Part shown: one piece after another, positions 14,401 to 26,300 of the stretch
How the letters are laid out: every line of letters starts with the position of its first letter
Position numbering within the stretch: position 1 is the stretch's first letter
Source: Rostratula benghalensis
Lineage: Eukaryota > Chordata > Aves > Charadriiformes > Rostratulidae
DNA: 64,000 nucleotides
Assembly (NCBI GenBank): GCA_013399305.1
Contig: VXAI01000304.1
Coordinates: 291,980 to 355,979, forward strand
Direction: 5' to 3'
The notes under the pieces: model-generated
What the model saw: the letters and a program-made list of their open reading frames with translations, nothing else
Told to the model about the DNA's origin: nothing
The model's database searches: none
Program-made: the position numbers and the translations under genes

Positions 14401-15190
14401 ACTTTAGTAGTAATACAATGAATCTTTTCTCATTCATGTGTTATCTTAGGCCTTCCTGACCGAGTATGATTTCATGTTCTATCTGCCTCTTCAGCCAGAG
14501 GCTCTGGGCAGCTTGTGTGTTTCATGGCATAGTGAAGTAAAACAGATTGAAAAGTGCACATGGGGTAGATCTCACTCTGTAGCTTCCACATCTTATTTCT
14601 GAATTTAAAACTCCTCCTGTACTATACCCACATTGCTAGATCACAGAAGCAATGCTTTTCTCTTGCATATTTATTTAATTCAGAGCTGCATTTGAAGGGA
14701 CAGATTTTTCTAAGAAAAGGCACATAATTTCAGACCACAGCACCATTTTGCCATTGCCTGCTAGGAATCCTGCCCTCACTACTCACTCTTAGATCTCATC
14801 AAATAAATCAACTTTTATTTGTTATCTCTGTGCTGTTGAGTTAGGACAATTTGTCCAAACCATTGCTTGCCAAGCCAGCACTGTTTGTGTGGCATGTGTT
14901 AACACCACAGGTGCTATCTGTTTTACAGGATATACCTATGCCGTGGCAGTGCTAACCAACACACTGTACTTCATGTCAATGCCTGAGATTTGTGTGACAA
15001 AACTTCTGTAACAGTAGAAGGAAGCAGATGCCAGAGCCCCAGTTCTCTTTTGTGACATCCACTGAATACACAAGTGATTACCTGTACATGAAGGCAGATA
15101 TCTGGCCCATGTAGGCTTTGTATTAGTAAATGCTGCAAGACTTCTGTATGGTTTGATTCAAACCTGAATGTTAGTGTGAACATTTCAATT
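11471..15190. other. Intergenic, nothing recognised
   Basis: No gene-like signal. The 13210-13500 stretch is somewhat GC-richer and has frames of 84-97 codons on both strands, but these show no family similarity and look like compositional shadows. Confidence 0.5.
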
Positions 15191-15342
15191 TGTTTTGCAC
15201 ATTGTTTGTTATTTACTTGTATCGCATAGGCAGAAACATAAAGATTTCAAAGCAAACCACAATGCAGATCTTTGCAGGGTCAGGTCCCACGTCACAGGTT
15301 TACACAGACAAATTTGGGAAAAGATGATGTTAAAGCTTAGGG

Positions 15343-15371
<29 letters not shown>
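15343..15371 (+). repeat. A29 homopolymer tract, possible retroposon tail
   Basis: An uninterrupted run of 29 A. Preceding + strand sequence (about 15190-15342) could be a retroposed body with this as its poly(A) tail, but I see no clear target-site duplication and no known family. It may equally be a simple expansion. Confidence 0.85.
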
Positions 15372-15373
<2 letters not shown>

Positions 15374-15562
15374 TGGGGGGCTATATGTCCAAAACCTATG
15401 CCCTCTACTTAGTAGTCCAAGGTAGTCACTACCACAAGAGATACAGAGAACAGAGTGGGTAAAAGAGCAAGTAGGGTAGGGGTAAGGATTACTGACAAAT
15501 GTCAACTCATAAACCTGCAGCCACAAAAGCAAACAAGAAAGTAAGCATGTAGGTCCGAGTGG

Positions 15563-15616
15563 AACTCCCTGTCTAGTGAGAACTCCCTGTCTGGTGAGAA
15601 GTCCCTGTCTAGTGAG
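15563..15616 (+). repeat. Three tandem copies of an 18-bp unit
   Basis: Three consecutive 18-bp units, consensus aactccctgtctagtgag. Unit 2 has one change (tctGgtgag) and unit 3 one change (aaGtccc). It lies inside a 500-bp stretch between the A29 tract and about 15.85 kb that looks unlike its surroundings and may be an unrecognised retroelement. Confidence 0.95.
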
Positions 15617-15664
15617 ACACATTCAGACCCACACGAGGCCATTCCCATTCAACTCAGGAGCTTG

Positions 15665-15844
15665 TCACCACTGAAAGCCATATGTCCTGATTCCTAGGAG
15701 CAGAGAGCTGGTGTGTGTAAACATGATAAATTTGTCTCTCTTGATGGCTGAACAATCCTTCATCAGCCTCACGAGGGCTTCCTTGTACTCTTTGGGCACA
15801 AAAATTGGATGGGCGGATGAGAAACCATGCAACGGAAAGACCAT
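15665..15844 (-). other. Unassigned 59-codon open frame
   Basis: An ATG-to-TGA frame on the minus strand. Its translation has a mixed, protein-like composition with a charged amphipathic centre (residues about 17-40, including KEYKEALVRLMKDCSAIKRD). I do not recognise the sequence. It ends 48 bp from the 18-bp tandem repeat, so it may be a remnant of a transposable element or processed gene. A chance frame is quite possible at this length. Confidence 0.2.
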
Positions 15845-15849
15845 TTGTT

Positions 15850-16630
15850 AAATTAATTCTGTTTTATTAAAACAATAGATTTTGTGAGATTCTAGAATCT
15901 GAAGGGGTGCTGCCTTGTTACTCTTAGTAAGTTACTTTACAGTTGTGCAACGGAAATGTGACAAAAATTTACAGAAGCATAAATTGAAGTGCCTCATTTA
16001 TCTGCTATTTTTAAACTAAAATTTTTATTCCAACTTATTTATCAGCTGTATTTCTCTAGAGTGCAGGGTATATTCCACAAAACATTTTATTGACTAGAGA
16101 TAAATTGCTGACATGATCTTAGGCACAGTCTGTCTAAGCCTGACAAAATAGTAATAAAACATAATAATAACAATAACAATAATAATACCTCAGTGAAAAT
16201 TTAGTTGCTTCAAATGAAATCTGAGTTTTGCATGTGACTTTAAGAAGGTGAGAAATTCTTGACTTCTATCAAGGAATGCAGGTGCTCGTTCTTCCATACA
16301 GAGCACTGAAAATCTGTCTGCTTTGGTGTATTGATCTGAATCTAGAATTTGCGTTTTCATTTTAATTTGGTATTTTAACAATGCAAGTTTCTAAACTAAC
16401 GGTGATGGGATTGCAGTGAGCATATACGCGGCAATGTGTAACCCTTAAGACTACTCATGGTCAGCAAGAATTTATCCAGTGAAACTTTGGGTCACCCTAG
16501 GCTTCGCGACCTCCGTGAACATAAGTATTTTTATTCTGCTGGAAAACAGAAAAGAGATTGGTAACCGCATGCTACTGGGACTCACATTTGACTGCTGCAG
16601 GGGGGTGGGAGGTGTTTTTAAGGTGTAGCA
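15850..16630. other. Distal upstream region of RASEF
   Basis: AT-rich sequence running up to the CpG-island edge. A short AATAAT/AACAAT microsatellite-like patch lies near 16150-16188. No exon recognised. Confidence 0.5.
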
Positions 16631-16847
16631 GTGTTCGTACGCAGTTACCTGCGCGCCGAGGAAACTCTGCTCTCGCACCTCCAAGGGGAAGCGGGGGCCG
16701 GCACCCGCCATCTCGGGACCCGCCTGCTTTCTCCGGGGGCCGCCTCGGCACGGCCGAGAGCCGCCACCTGCGGCCCGCCCCGTCCCGGCTCCCGGCCGCG
16801 CCTGACCCCGCTGGGCGCCGGGGCGGAGCGGAGCCCGGCCCGCCTCG

Positions 16848-16881
16848 CCCAGCCCAGCCCAGCCCAGCCCAGCCCAGCCCA
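16848..16881 (+). repeat. (CCCAG)n array, G-quadruplex-type on the minus strand
   Basis: About six and a half perfect CCCAG units. The minus strand therefore has seven GGG runs separated by CT, a textbook G-quadruplex pattern, and the plus strand could form an i-motif. It lies about 75-105 bp upstream of the RASEF ATG, in the probable 5' UTR or core promoter. Confidence 0.9.
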
Positions 16882-16930
16882 CGGCCAACTTTGTGCCGCC
16901 AGGTCGGGCCGCCGCTGGTCTCTCCATCGC

Positions 16931-16950
16931 GTCCCGTCCCGTCCCGTCCC
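16931..16950 (+). repeat. (GTCCC)4 array next to the start codon
   Basis: Four perfect GTCCC units ending 3 bp before the RASEF ATG. The minus strand has four GGG runs with AC spacers, so this is a second G-quadruplex-capable array. Confidence 0.9.
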
Positions 16951-16953
16951 CGG

Positions 16954-17327
16954 ATGGATCCTGAGGCGGCGGGGGACGAGCTGTCCCGCCTGCGCGCCCT
17001 GTTCTTGGCCTGCGACGCCAGCGGCTCGGGCCGCATCGAGCGGGAGGACTTCGCGACCCTCTGCGCCGAGCTACGGGTGCGGCCGGCCGAGGCCGAGGCC
17101 ATCTTCCAGCGCCTCGACCGCGACCGCGACGGGGCCATCACTTTCCCGGAGTTTGCCCGCGGCTTCCGCGGCGCCACCCGGCGGCCGCCCGGCGGCGGCG
17201 AAACGGAGGGGGAAGAGGAGGAGGAGGAGGAGGAGGAGGAGGCGGCGGCGTGGGCTGCCGCGGGGATAGAGCAGCCCTGGCGGGACTTCGAGGTGCGGCT
17301 TGGGGACGAGGCGAGGTACATCCCCAG
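16954..17327 (+). CDS. RASEF: RASEF exon 1: start codon and EF-hand pair
   Basis: Encodes residues 1-125 (last codon split 2+1). First EF-hand loop D21-A-S23-G-S25-G26-R27-I28-E29..D32 has Asp, not the usual Glu, at loop position 12. The second loop, D55-R-D57-R-D59-G60-A61-I62..E66, is canonical. A GAG-rich run gives ten Glu (87-96), then Ala-rich sequence, then a conserved block [17 protein letters not shown] (109-125) close to human WQDFQARLGDEAKFIPR. Donor is CAG|GTAAGG. Confidence 0.96.
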
Positions 17328-20300
17328 GTAAGGCCTGGGCCCGACGCCGCCCGTACCATGACGGGGCTCCGGGGCCAGCGGAAGGGGCGGCCGCCCCGGT
17401 GGGAGCGGGGCTGCGGCCGCGGGAAGCCCTGCGGCGACAATCCGTCCCTGCCGCCCGCCGGCGGGGGAACAGCCTTCTGGCAGCCGTCTGCGCTGATGCA
17501 ATACCCTGCTGGGGAACGGCCGTGCCGGCGGCGTTCGGCCTGACCCCTCGCCCGGCAGGTGTAGAGCCCTCCCCGTGTCCGTTTCCCGGTATTGAGGGTT
17601 TCCAGCCCAGTCTCTTCCAGCCGCTTGCTTGGCATCCTCTCCGCTGCTCTGTCAGCGACCCACGTGGCAAAACCGGGCCGGTGAAACGTAGGGAATGCCA
17701 AGCGCGGCCAGCTCCGCAAGTGAAACTTTTCTGCTCCCACTATCACTTGACCAGTCCCGGTGTCTTTCTTGCACCCCCGCCTTCCCTTTCCCGGTAAAGG
17801 CAGACCAGCACCACCTCTCCCTCCAGGTTAACGCAGTTCCTAGGTTCGGCTCTGGGGCCGAGGAGCCCGCTGAAGTAGGTCTGTGAGAGCTTTTGCATTC
17901 GATGTCAGCGAACTGAAGACCACTGATGGTTACCCCTGATTACCAGATCTGTCACTACCGAAATGGTTCCATTTTACAAAGGCACATCTTGATGATTTGC
18001 AGCAATCTGACTGAATCCTCAGATGCTCAAAATTAGTATGAAAATATTGGCCATAAAAAGTACAGAGCTGTTCTGCTTAATTTAAAAGTTGTAATTTAAA
18101 CTGGAAATCGAGCAATCGGAGTTCAAGGGCCTGGCAGCTAGTTAGGTGGCAGTTACAAAAAAGTATGGACATGAATGTAGCCACAGAGACTGTCAAGTTG
18201 CATTGGGTCCGGGTTGTGAGGTACACAGAAGCTAATAAAAGCATATTAGTTTCTGTGTAACTGTGTGAGCAATCAGGGCAAATGGGCAGTCTGTCATTTT
18301 GCAGGATTATGTATCAAATCATTGGCAAATTCTTATCGTACCAGTCTTGTGATCACTTTATAGTGCACCTTAAATTCTTATCTACTCCAATAATTTGGTT
18401 CTAGCCACTTTTAAGCGTGTGCAGATTGTGAGGTGAAAAGTTTCTTCAGAGAAGTTTTCAGTTACTTAACGTGCTACTTGCAGTGCACAACTGGAGCTGA
18501 TTGTTTTTTTCTTTTTGGACTGGAAAGATAAATGACATGGATTAGTATCTATTGGACTGCTCCATTTTAGATGGATCTTCATACAGATCTTTGTTGCCTG
18601 GTTCATGATGCCTTCATTGCTACATACTCACTTTCTATGAAGAGAGAATAATATATTAAAAAAAAAAGGCTGTTTGAAAATTTGCAGAAGCAATTCCTAA
18701 CAGACAGAAACTCAACAGCAGATTGGAAAAAATCTGACTTGTGTAAAGTGGCTGGTGAAAGCATCTATCTCCTTTTGGTAATAAGCCTATCTCAGTATCT
18801 TGGTTACCATGTTTGCAGCACTGTTTGAATATAATCCAGTTGTTCATCTAAGAGGATAGCAGGAGGGAAAGGGAATAGCTTTTATTGGCTTGACTGTGGA
18901 GGCATGTCCCTTAATTTTGTTAAACTCATCATGACATATGCATCAAAATTGCTAACAGACATAAATTTTGATGGTTAAATATATGTGTATTAAGTGGGGA
19001 GTAATTTGACGTAAATGCTTCCTATTCATGTTCAGCTTTATAAATAGCTTTGAACATCCTTCATAGTTGGCTGTATTTATTAGGTGTGTGCCAATGTCAG
19101 CTGAAGAACAGTGTGCCCTTTGTTTCCCTGTTCTTTCTCTTTCCTGTCCTGAAGTGCAGAAGCAGATTGGTGCTACAGCTGAACTTTTTTCGACTGGTGT
19201 CCCATGTCTTTTCTGGTTAAATCATATGTGTGAGTTTTATTTCACTGTGAGTAGTCCCACTGAAGTCATTAGGACCACTTGTCTAAGTAATGAATATGTT
19301 GAAATTGTTTTAGGAGGGTGGGCAGGGGAGAGACTTTAAGCAAGAGAATATAACAAAAACATGCAAAGTACAAGCTGTACTTCCAAAAAGTTATTTATAA
19401 TTTTATTTTCTTTTTAGTTGTTTTTCAGGGGTTTTTTTTTGTTTGTTTAGTAGTGAAAAGTACTTGAAAAACAAACCTAGCTTGGAACACATCCACATCT
19501 TCAATACTGTAAAAACTAGTGTCCTCACATTGTGGTTCATTACTCTTACATTTGCTGTAACATTGGTGTTGAAAATGGTGAGAAACGTTAGAAAGAAGGA
19601 ACTAATTCCTCAGATCCAGATGACTGGAGTTAGTTGTCCATATTTTTATGTTGATCATGTGGTTTTTATCTTGATCATTTGGGGGTTCAATCCCTCAAAA
19701 TGTTGTGGTTTATGTTCCCAGTAAAACACTGGCACATGTGATTTGAGGCTATTGTGGTTTATGTAGAGAGAAACAAGGAAGTAGTGAGATGGAAGAGATG
19801 AGATAAAGCAGATGGAAGCAGTGAGCTAATACCAGCACTGAAGTCAGGAGAAAATTACACAGTAAACAGTTGTGTTCTCTGTCATTCCTGAGCTTGGTTG
19901 AATGCCCATTAAGTTTTTCACTGATACCAATACACATGGTTCAGCCTCTGTTTCTGTGACTGGGCTTTTAAAAGCCACAAATTAGCCTCCATAATGAGGT
20001 GTGAAACCCGAAACCAGATCAATATCCTGACCCAGTCCTCAGTGTAGCAGCAAACATTAAATGCAATATAGTTTGTTTACTTTCAAGTACTGCCTTGTTC
20101 CAGGTAGTAAAATAGGCATATACTAGAATAAGTGTATTTTGAATTTAGTTAATTTTGAACAAAGATAGTTTTAATATGGGATGGATCCTGCCTCTTTGTA
20201 CTTGGGTACATTGGTTGCACAGTTCTGTTAGCTTCTGATTTAAAACATCAGTATATGTGCTGGAGGTGTGGTTGTATTAGTTGCAGTTAAACAGGAATAG

Positions 20301-23300
20301 TAGCATCATAGACCTTCTTTTCAGCCTTGTTCCTTCTCTCCCCCCATCCGGACAGATTTTTGGGGCTAGATTTGGTTAGATTTCTTGGTAAGGTCATCAC
20401 TATGAATCAAAGTGTTGTTTACCTTAGTCCTTATACATGCTCTGTGGGCAATTGTGACTGTAGCACAAAAAAAGTGGGAAGCCTTTCCAGGCTGATGACC
20501 TAAGATAATGTGTGAGGTCAGATTCTAGTGGAATTGTGTAGGGGTTGGGGTTTTTTGTTTTGTTGTTTGTTTTATTTTCATTCATTTCATTTAAAATGCA
20601 GTTACCCTTCATGGTGTTATATTCAGTCAGGTATAATGAGTAATTAAACATGAAAGATTGCAGTGCCTTTGGCTTATGTGTAGTGAACTGCCAACTGTAT
20701 ACCTGTGTGAGCCACAGGAGGTCTATTTTATTGAGAACTCAAGCATGTTTGTTAGTTTGTTCCTTTAAGAAGTATATGGAATGGTACACAGTAGACAAAA
20801 AACGTTAAGAAACTTACTTATTTAGTGCTCTAGGCAACGAGTTTTCCAGTGTACTGCCTGCCCTTGAAGGGTTTAGCCCTTGACCATGTTATTGGGTATT
20901 GTGTTCTTTTTTAATATATGGCCAACCTCAGATCTGCTTGGATTTCAGCGGTAAGATTGAAAGGTTTCCTCCACGCTCCTAATAGGCGTGTGCTCCTTTA
21001 AGCATGTAGGACCTAATGGTAATGCTTTTCTATTCCTCATCTTGAGCAAAGAACGATCCACCATTGACTGGCACTTTAAGAGAAAACCTGTACCTACAAA
21101 TGCTCTGACAGTTATTTGTGTCTGTAAATTACTGTCAAACAACAGAAAATGTATTTTGAAATTTCAATATCAAAGGCCTTCAATCAGAAAGAGCAAAGAA
21201 TTGGGCCTGTGACTGGTGTGTGTTCTTGTGGATAGTGGGATCACTGTGGGATAAGCTGAATTTCTTTAAGCCCTACCAGGAAACTATTGTGTGATACTTG
21301 GCACATTGGGTAGTCTGATGGGAAATTGAACTAAATTATTTTGAGCATGAATGGGTGGATCAATCTGGAGAAGAGACTTTGTATCCCTACTTCATTGCTT
21401 TAGGTTTTAGTCTTGGGATCTGTTTTACTTGTGTGCCTTGTACTTTTGGCCAAGCTCACTGTTCATTGGGCTATGATCTCAGTGCTGCCAAACTGGGATT
21501 TTATGCATCATACAATTGCAAAGTCTCCTGACGTGTTTGTGGTAAAAGTTTGCCCGCAACCGTGTAATCTGCACCTGTATAGAAAATGTGGATCTGGGAG
21601 ATGTGATAAAATGAGAATGCTGTTTTTAACTTGAGCTGCTAAAACTGTGAAGACAGGCCACGCCCATGGGATGTTTGGTGTGCTACAGCAAGGGAGAGGG
21701 AGCTGGGGTTGTTCAGCCTGGAGAAAAGGAGATTGAGGGGAGACCTTATCACTCTCTACAGCTCCCTGAAAGGAGGTTATAGACAGGAGTTGAGGTCAGT
21801 CTCTTCTCCCAAGAGGAGACAATAGGACAAGAAGAAATGGCCTCAAGTTGTGCCTCAAGTTGCGTTCGGATTGGATATTAGGAAAAAAATTTATACTGAA
21901 AGGTTTATTAAGCATTGGAATGGGCTGCCCAGGGAAGTGGTTGAGGTAGTATCCCCGGAGGTATTTAAAAGATGGGTAGATATAGAGCTTAGTGACATGG
22001 TTTAGTGATGGCTTTTATCAGAGTGAGGTTCATGGTTGGACTAGATGATCTTAAGAGTCCCTTCCAACCTAGACAAGTCTATGATTCTATGTTTCTGAAG
22101 GGGCAGATGTAGAAAAAGAAAAGGTAGTACTAAAAAATCCCATAGTTTGAAGTTGAGTTCTTTAGGTTGAGGAATACCTTGAATTTTACACCATGTTAAC
22201 ATTTCATGTACCCTGTTTTTCCTTAAGGCACTTAATCTAGGAGGATGTGTTAGGCACTCAGCTGTGACAAAAGTAGACCCTTTCCAGTTTTAAATGGTTT
22301 TGGTCAATCTTTTTGGGTGGCTGCTATGATTGCATATCAAAAGTGTCTGCTTTTCAGAAAGGTATTTATCTCTTGGTGGCACACATAGGCTATTGGACTC
22401 CACTGTAAGGACAACCATCAGGTTGCGCTTGATGTTTCTCTTGCTCTGACCAGCCAGTTTAGAATTTCCTGGCTCAGAGTACCGTATCCTTCATCCCTTC
22501 ATGCCCATACCAGATCAGAGCTGCTCACAAGTGCTGAGAGTATTTTTACGAGCTCACCTAGACTGGGAAGAGACCATTAGAATTGTATTCTGAAACTTGA
22601 GAACAGGAGCATATTATCAGCCTGAAAACAAGTTTAAGTATAGTTGTGATTATCTTTGCTTTTACCTGCGCCTACAAGAATAGCAGTTACATTTTTCCGG
22701 TGCTTGAAAGGTGCCTGGGTCAAGGAAACAAAGAGAATTTGCTTGGGGGCCTTAAATCTGCAGATAACAACACGGATAAGAAAGGAGGTAGAAGTGATGA
22801 TAGAGGTCAGTAATTGGCAAAGTGTATTATTGAGAAGATATGGATGTACATGTAAGGATCGACAGCAACAGGCCTTCTGGGGAATGCTTTGGTCTGCTTT
22901 TTTTACCTCTCAACACAGCCCTCATCCAGCCAAACCTAACAGAGCCCATGTACTGCTCCTGTCTAAGTGAGCTTTTACCTTGTTTTGCTGCTTTGTGATC
23001 CTCAGAGTGCTCTGCACAGGGGAGGCCTTGAAATTCTTCTGGTCACCTTGTTAAGTCTCCATCTTTCTAAGGCAGACCCAGGTAAACGTATGCCAAATAA
23101 CAACAGTGGGAACACAGAGTCTTTGCCATGTGAATGAGGTGGTATTGTAACATCACTTACACCTCTCTCTAACTTCCTCCAGTTTTCCACTACTGTGTTG
23201 TACTTGGTAAACCTTTGGTGAAAAGGTTGACTGCAAAATTACACTGCAAATACCACCCCTCGGGTCAGACTAAGGGGCCTGTGTCACATAGCATCCACTG

Positions 23301-26300
23301 TCTGGTAACTGCATAGTGAACACATGTAAGATACTGAGCAACTGTATAGTTATTCTTCTTTGATGAATTCCATCAGCTGATTCTGAGCTGCATTCAGAGT
23401 GTGTATTATAGGGCAAATAGTCACTGTACATTCAGCAAAACAAAATAATAGTATGAATTAATATGAATTAGCATAGCTTTGTGGGTTAAATGAAATTATG
23501 TCACTTAACAATGTAAACATCTAAATATCTGGTATCTCTAATCCCAGTGTTGTTGTTGGTTTGGGTTTTTTTTTAATTTTTTTTTCCCTCTCTTCTGCTT
23601 CACCTGTATTCTACTATGGTATTTTAAATCTATTACAATACAAATTGCCTTATCATCAGGGCAGTCTTATTTTCTTTCTGTAATTCTTTCAGAAACTCTC
23701 TGAAACTGTGTGAGTGCAGTAACTTTGAGTAAGTTAAGTCTTATGTGAAATGCAAATATTGACTAAATACGCTTACTAATTTTACAGACAGCTTATGTTA
23801 CAAACCTTTTGAGATGAGGTAAGATAAAGTCAGAGCAGTATTTGGTCAGAAAGTTGCAGAAATATTTTAGAATATTCCACCACTATACTTTTTGTGTACT
23901 AGGGTATTGCACCTGTACTTTGCAGAAGCAGCAGAAAGGTGTGCTTGGTCGGTGGTGTAAACATAGTGCCAGATGGTCCAAAGGGACAGTTTCTTTCATG
24001 CTGTAGATCTAAAGATGCTCTTTCTATGCATTAGTATTTGTGTTTACACTTGTGTTAGTGTGGAACTTAAAGGTGTGCAGCAAAATTCATATAAAAGTAT
24101 GAAATTCTAGTTGTCTTTTTGCCTAGCAAAAGGATAGACTATTCAGAGTTTAGGAGCCAGCTTGGCAAAATCAATTTGTGAAATCTTTCTTAATAAATAA
24201 TTTTGAATATCTAATGAATTTGCAGAAAGAAATAGAGTGTACTCAAGAGGAACTGGAAACAAACAAACTGGGCAGTATTTATCACAACTAGTTTGTCCTG
24301 TTACAGCAGTGTCACAGATATTTACCAAAGCATGTGAAAACAGAGAAGTGTTTGAAAGTGTGGAAAGAGACAATTCAGAACAATTCCTCTCATAACCATC
24401 AAATGCGTACGGCATGTTGATGTGGAGTGTATATAGCTGCATCCTCCTAAAATCCCGTGTATTTATAAAATATTATCAAAGTGTGCTTGCTGCCAATTCA
24501 TCAAGGATACTTGGAGTGCTTAAATCAATAGTGATCTTCCCTGTTCATAAAGTGTATTACTTCTTGCTGAAGGCATAAGTGGTTAAGCAGAGTCCCATCA
24601 TCTTTTTGCATTACTTCATTTTCTCCTCTGTTCTTCTGTTGCTGCAGTAGTTGTTAATTAAGACTTCCTCTAAAGTTGTCACAGAGGCACACAGGTAAGT
24701 GCCACTGAGAATTTTAGTGGTTAATTTTAAAATAGCCTTCCAGGCCCTTTCCAGGATCCTGCACAGTTGTGACTATGGGTATGGTTTTGTATTTTTCTTA
24801 AGTCTAAGTACTGCTTCCTGAAATGGGATCACTGAGGTATTTTGAATCCATTTGGATGTTAGCTGGTCACTAGGCTAAGGAGGACTGAAAAATATAAAGA
24901 GCTTTTCTCTGTCACAGAAGGAGAATAAACTCCCACATTAACTATGTTTTGCTTCTGGCTACTACTGTGTAGCAGTAGTAACCTAAAGCAGACATAGCTG
25001 TATTGCAGAGCTGGAATGGAGATACTGATTTCTATCTTCAGTTCTGATACTGATTTCTATCTTCGGTTCTGTTGTGTGTATTTGCATACACTTTGAAAAG
25101 AAGCTCCAAGAATGAGTGGCTTTGGCATTCTTGTAAAGTGAAGAAATATTGCAGAAATACTTTACAATATTCCACTACAAAAGTCTTCTGCTACTGTCAC
25201 AAAATACCGTAAGCAAAGCCCAGATAATTGTTTGATTCTGGACTCCCATCTGTGTAAGACACTATAGCTTCAGTTTTGTACTCCATGAGTAATCTCTATG
25301 GTAGGAGGCCTCTGACATTAATGTTATGCATGTGCTTTTTCTGACCATGGGAACAGTGTAGTTTTATGGATGTAGCTTCATCTGATTTAAAGGCAGCAGC
25401 TGATTAATCCTGAACAAGTTGCGGTGAGAAAGATGAAGTACCAACGTAACCCTATAGACTTGTAGAAAAAAGTTGTGTAAAGCCTCAAAGATCCAACCCT
25501 AATTCAGAGACCTGTGATTGGGAAAATGTATGGTTGTGTTAATTAGTATTTCACATTAGGATCAAGTAAAAAGTAATATTCTTACTGTTTGCTTGCTTTT
25601 TAGGAAACAAGGTTATTAGTAAGCAGCTCCTTGGTGAAATTTGAAGGAAAAACACAGATTTCAGAACATGGATTTCATGTTTGTATTCTGTATTGCTAAA
25701 AAATCACGTATGTTGATCTAAATTGTCCTGAATTTATCTACCTTGGAAGATGGATAATTGTCCATCTCGCTGTGGCTGGTGCCATTTCTGTTTTATGTGT
25801 GACTCATTTAAAGGACTGTGTGGATATTCCCACTGTTGGAGGAAGTGACATTATTTAGCAGCTAATTCTGCATATGCACAATGTCTGCTCCTATGTAAAA
25901 TTTGAAACTATTCTGGAATAGTTTATTGTCTGTTTTGGTGAGCAGTTTGCAGCTCTGAAGGACAACTGCTGAAGAGCTAGGGATTTAAGAAATGCAGCAT
26001 GCATTTCCAGCTCTCAGTCCAAGTATCAAAACTATATTGAATTTGAAACAGAGAGACTAAGGAGAGGCTACGTTTTGTGATGTTTTGTGTACAGTTGGTT
26101 TCCAGCTTCAACCCTACTCAATGTTAATGCAAATGTACTAGGAATTCAGTAAAGGCTAACACCTTGAGAAACTGAACTTAATGTTTGTGCAGCTGAGTGT
26201 ACTGGGAAATCAGTGTCTAAATGCTACAAGTCTGCTGTATGCTTGAAATTTAATTGAGATATAATGAACCTGAACCTTGGGCTTATTTTGTGATACATGC

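Larger units (their letters stand above)
16640..17560 (+). promoter_or_regulatory. RASEF: CpG-island promoter and 5' UTR of RASEF
   Basis: Composition changes abruptly from AT-rich to very GC-rich with dense CpG, covering about 300 bp upstream of the start codon, all of exon 1 and the start of intron 1. A GC box (ggggcgg) lies at about 16818-16826. No convincing TATA box is seen, consistent with a dispersed CpG-island promoter. The transcription start cannot be fixed from sequence alone. Two C-rich pentanucleotide arrays lie between 16848 and 16950. Confidence 0.8.

Noticed and set aside
15209..15622. 137-codon minus-strand frame with a long Phe run
   Set aside because: It is kept open by translating the A29 tract and the 18-bp tandem repeat; not a protein.
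17311..17327. Alternative donor GCGAG|GTACA 12 bp inside exon 1
   Set aside because: It would keep frame but delete the conserved YIPR residues that align with human FIPR; the CAG|GTAAGG site 12 bp later is much stronger.
16472..17746. Several long minus-strand frames (151-309 codons) across the CpG island
   Set aside because: They overlap each other and RASEF exon 1, consist of low-complexity Pro/Arg/Ala/Gly translations of GC-rich DNA, and have no family resemblance.
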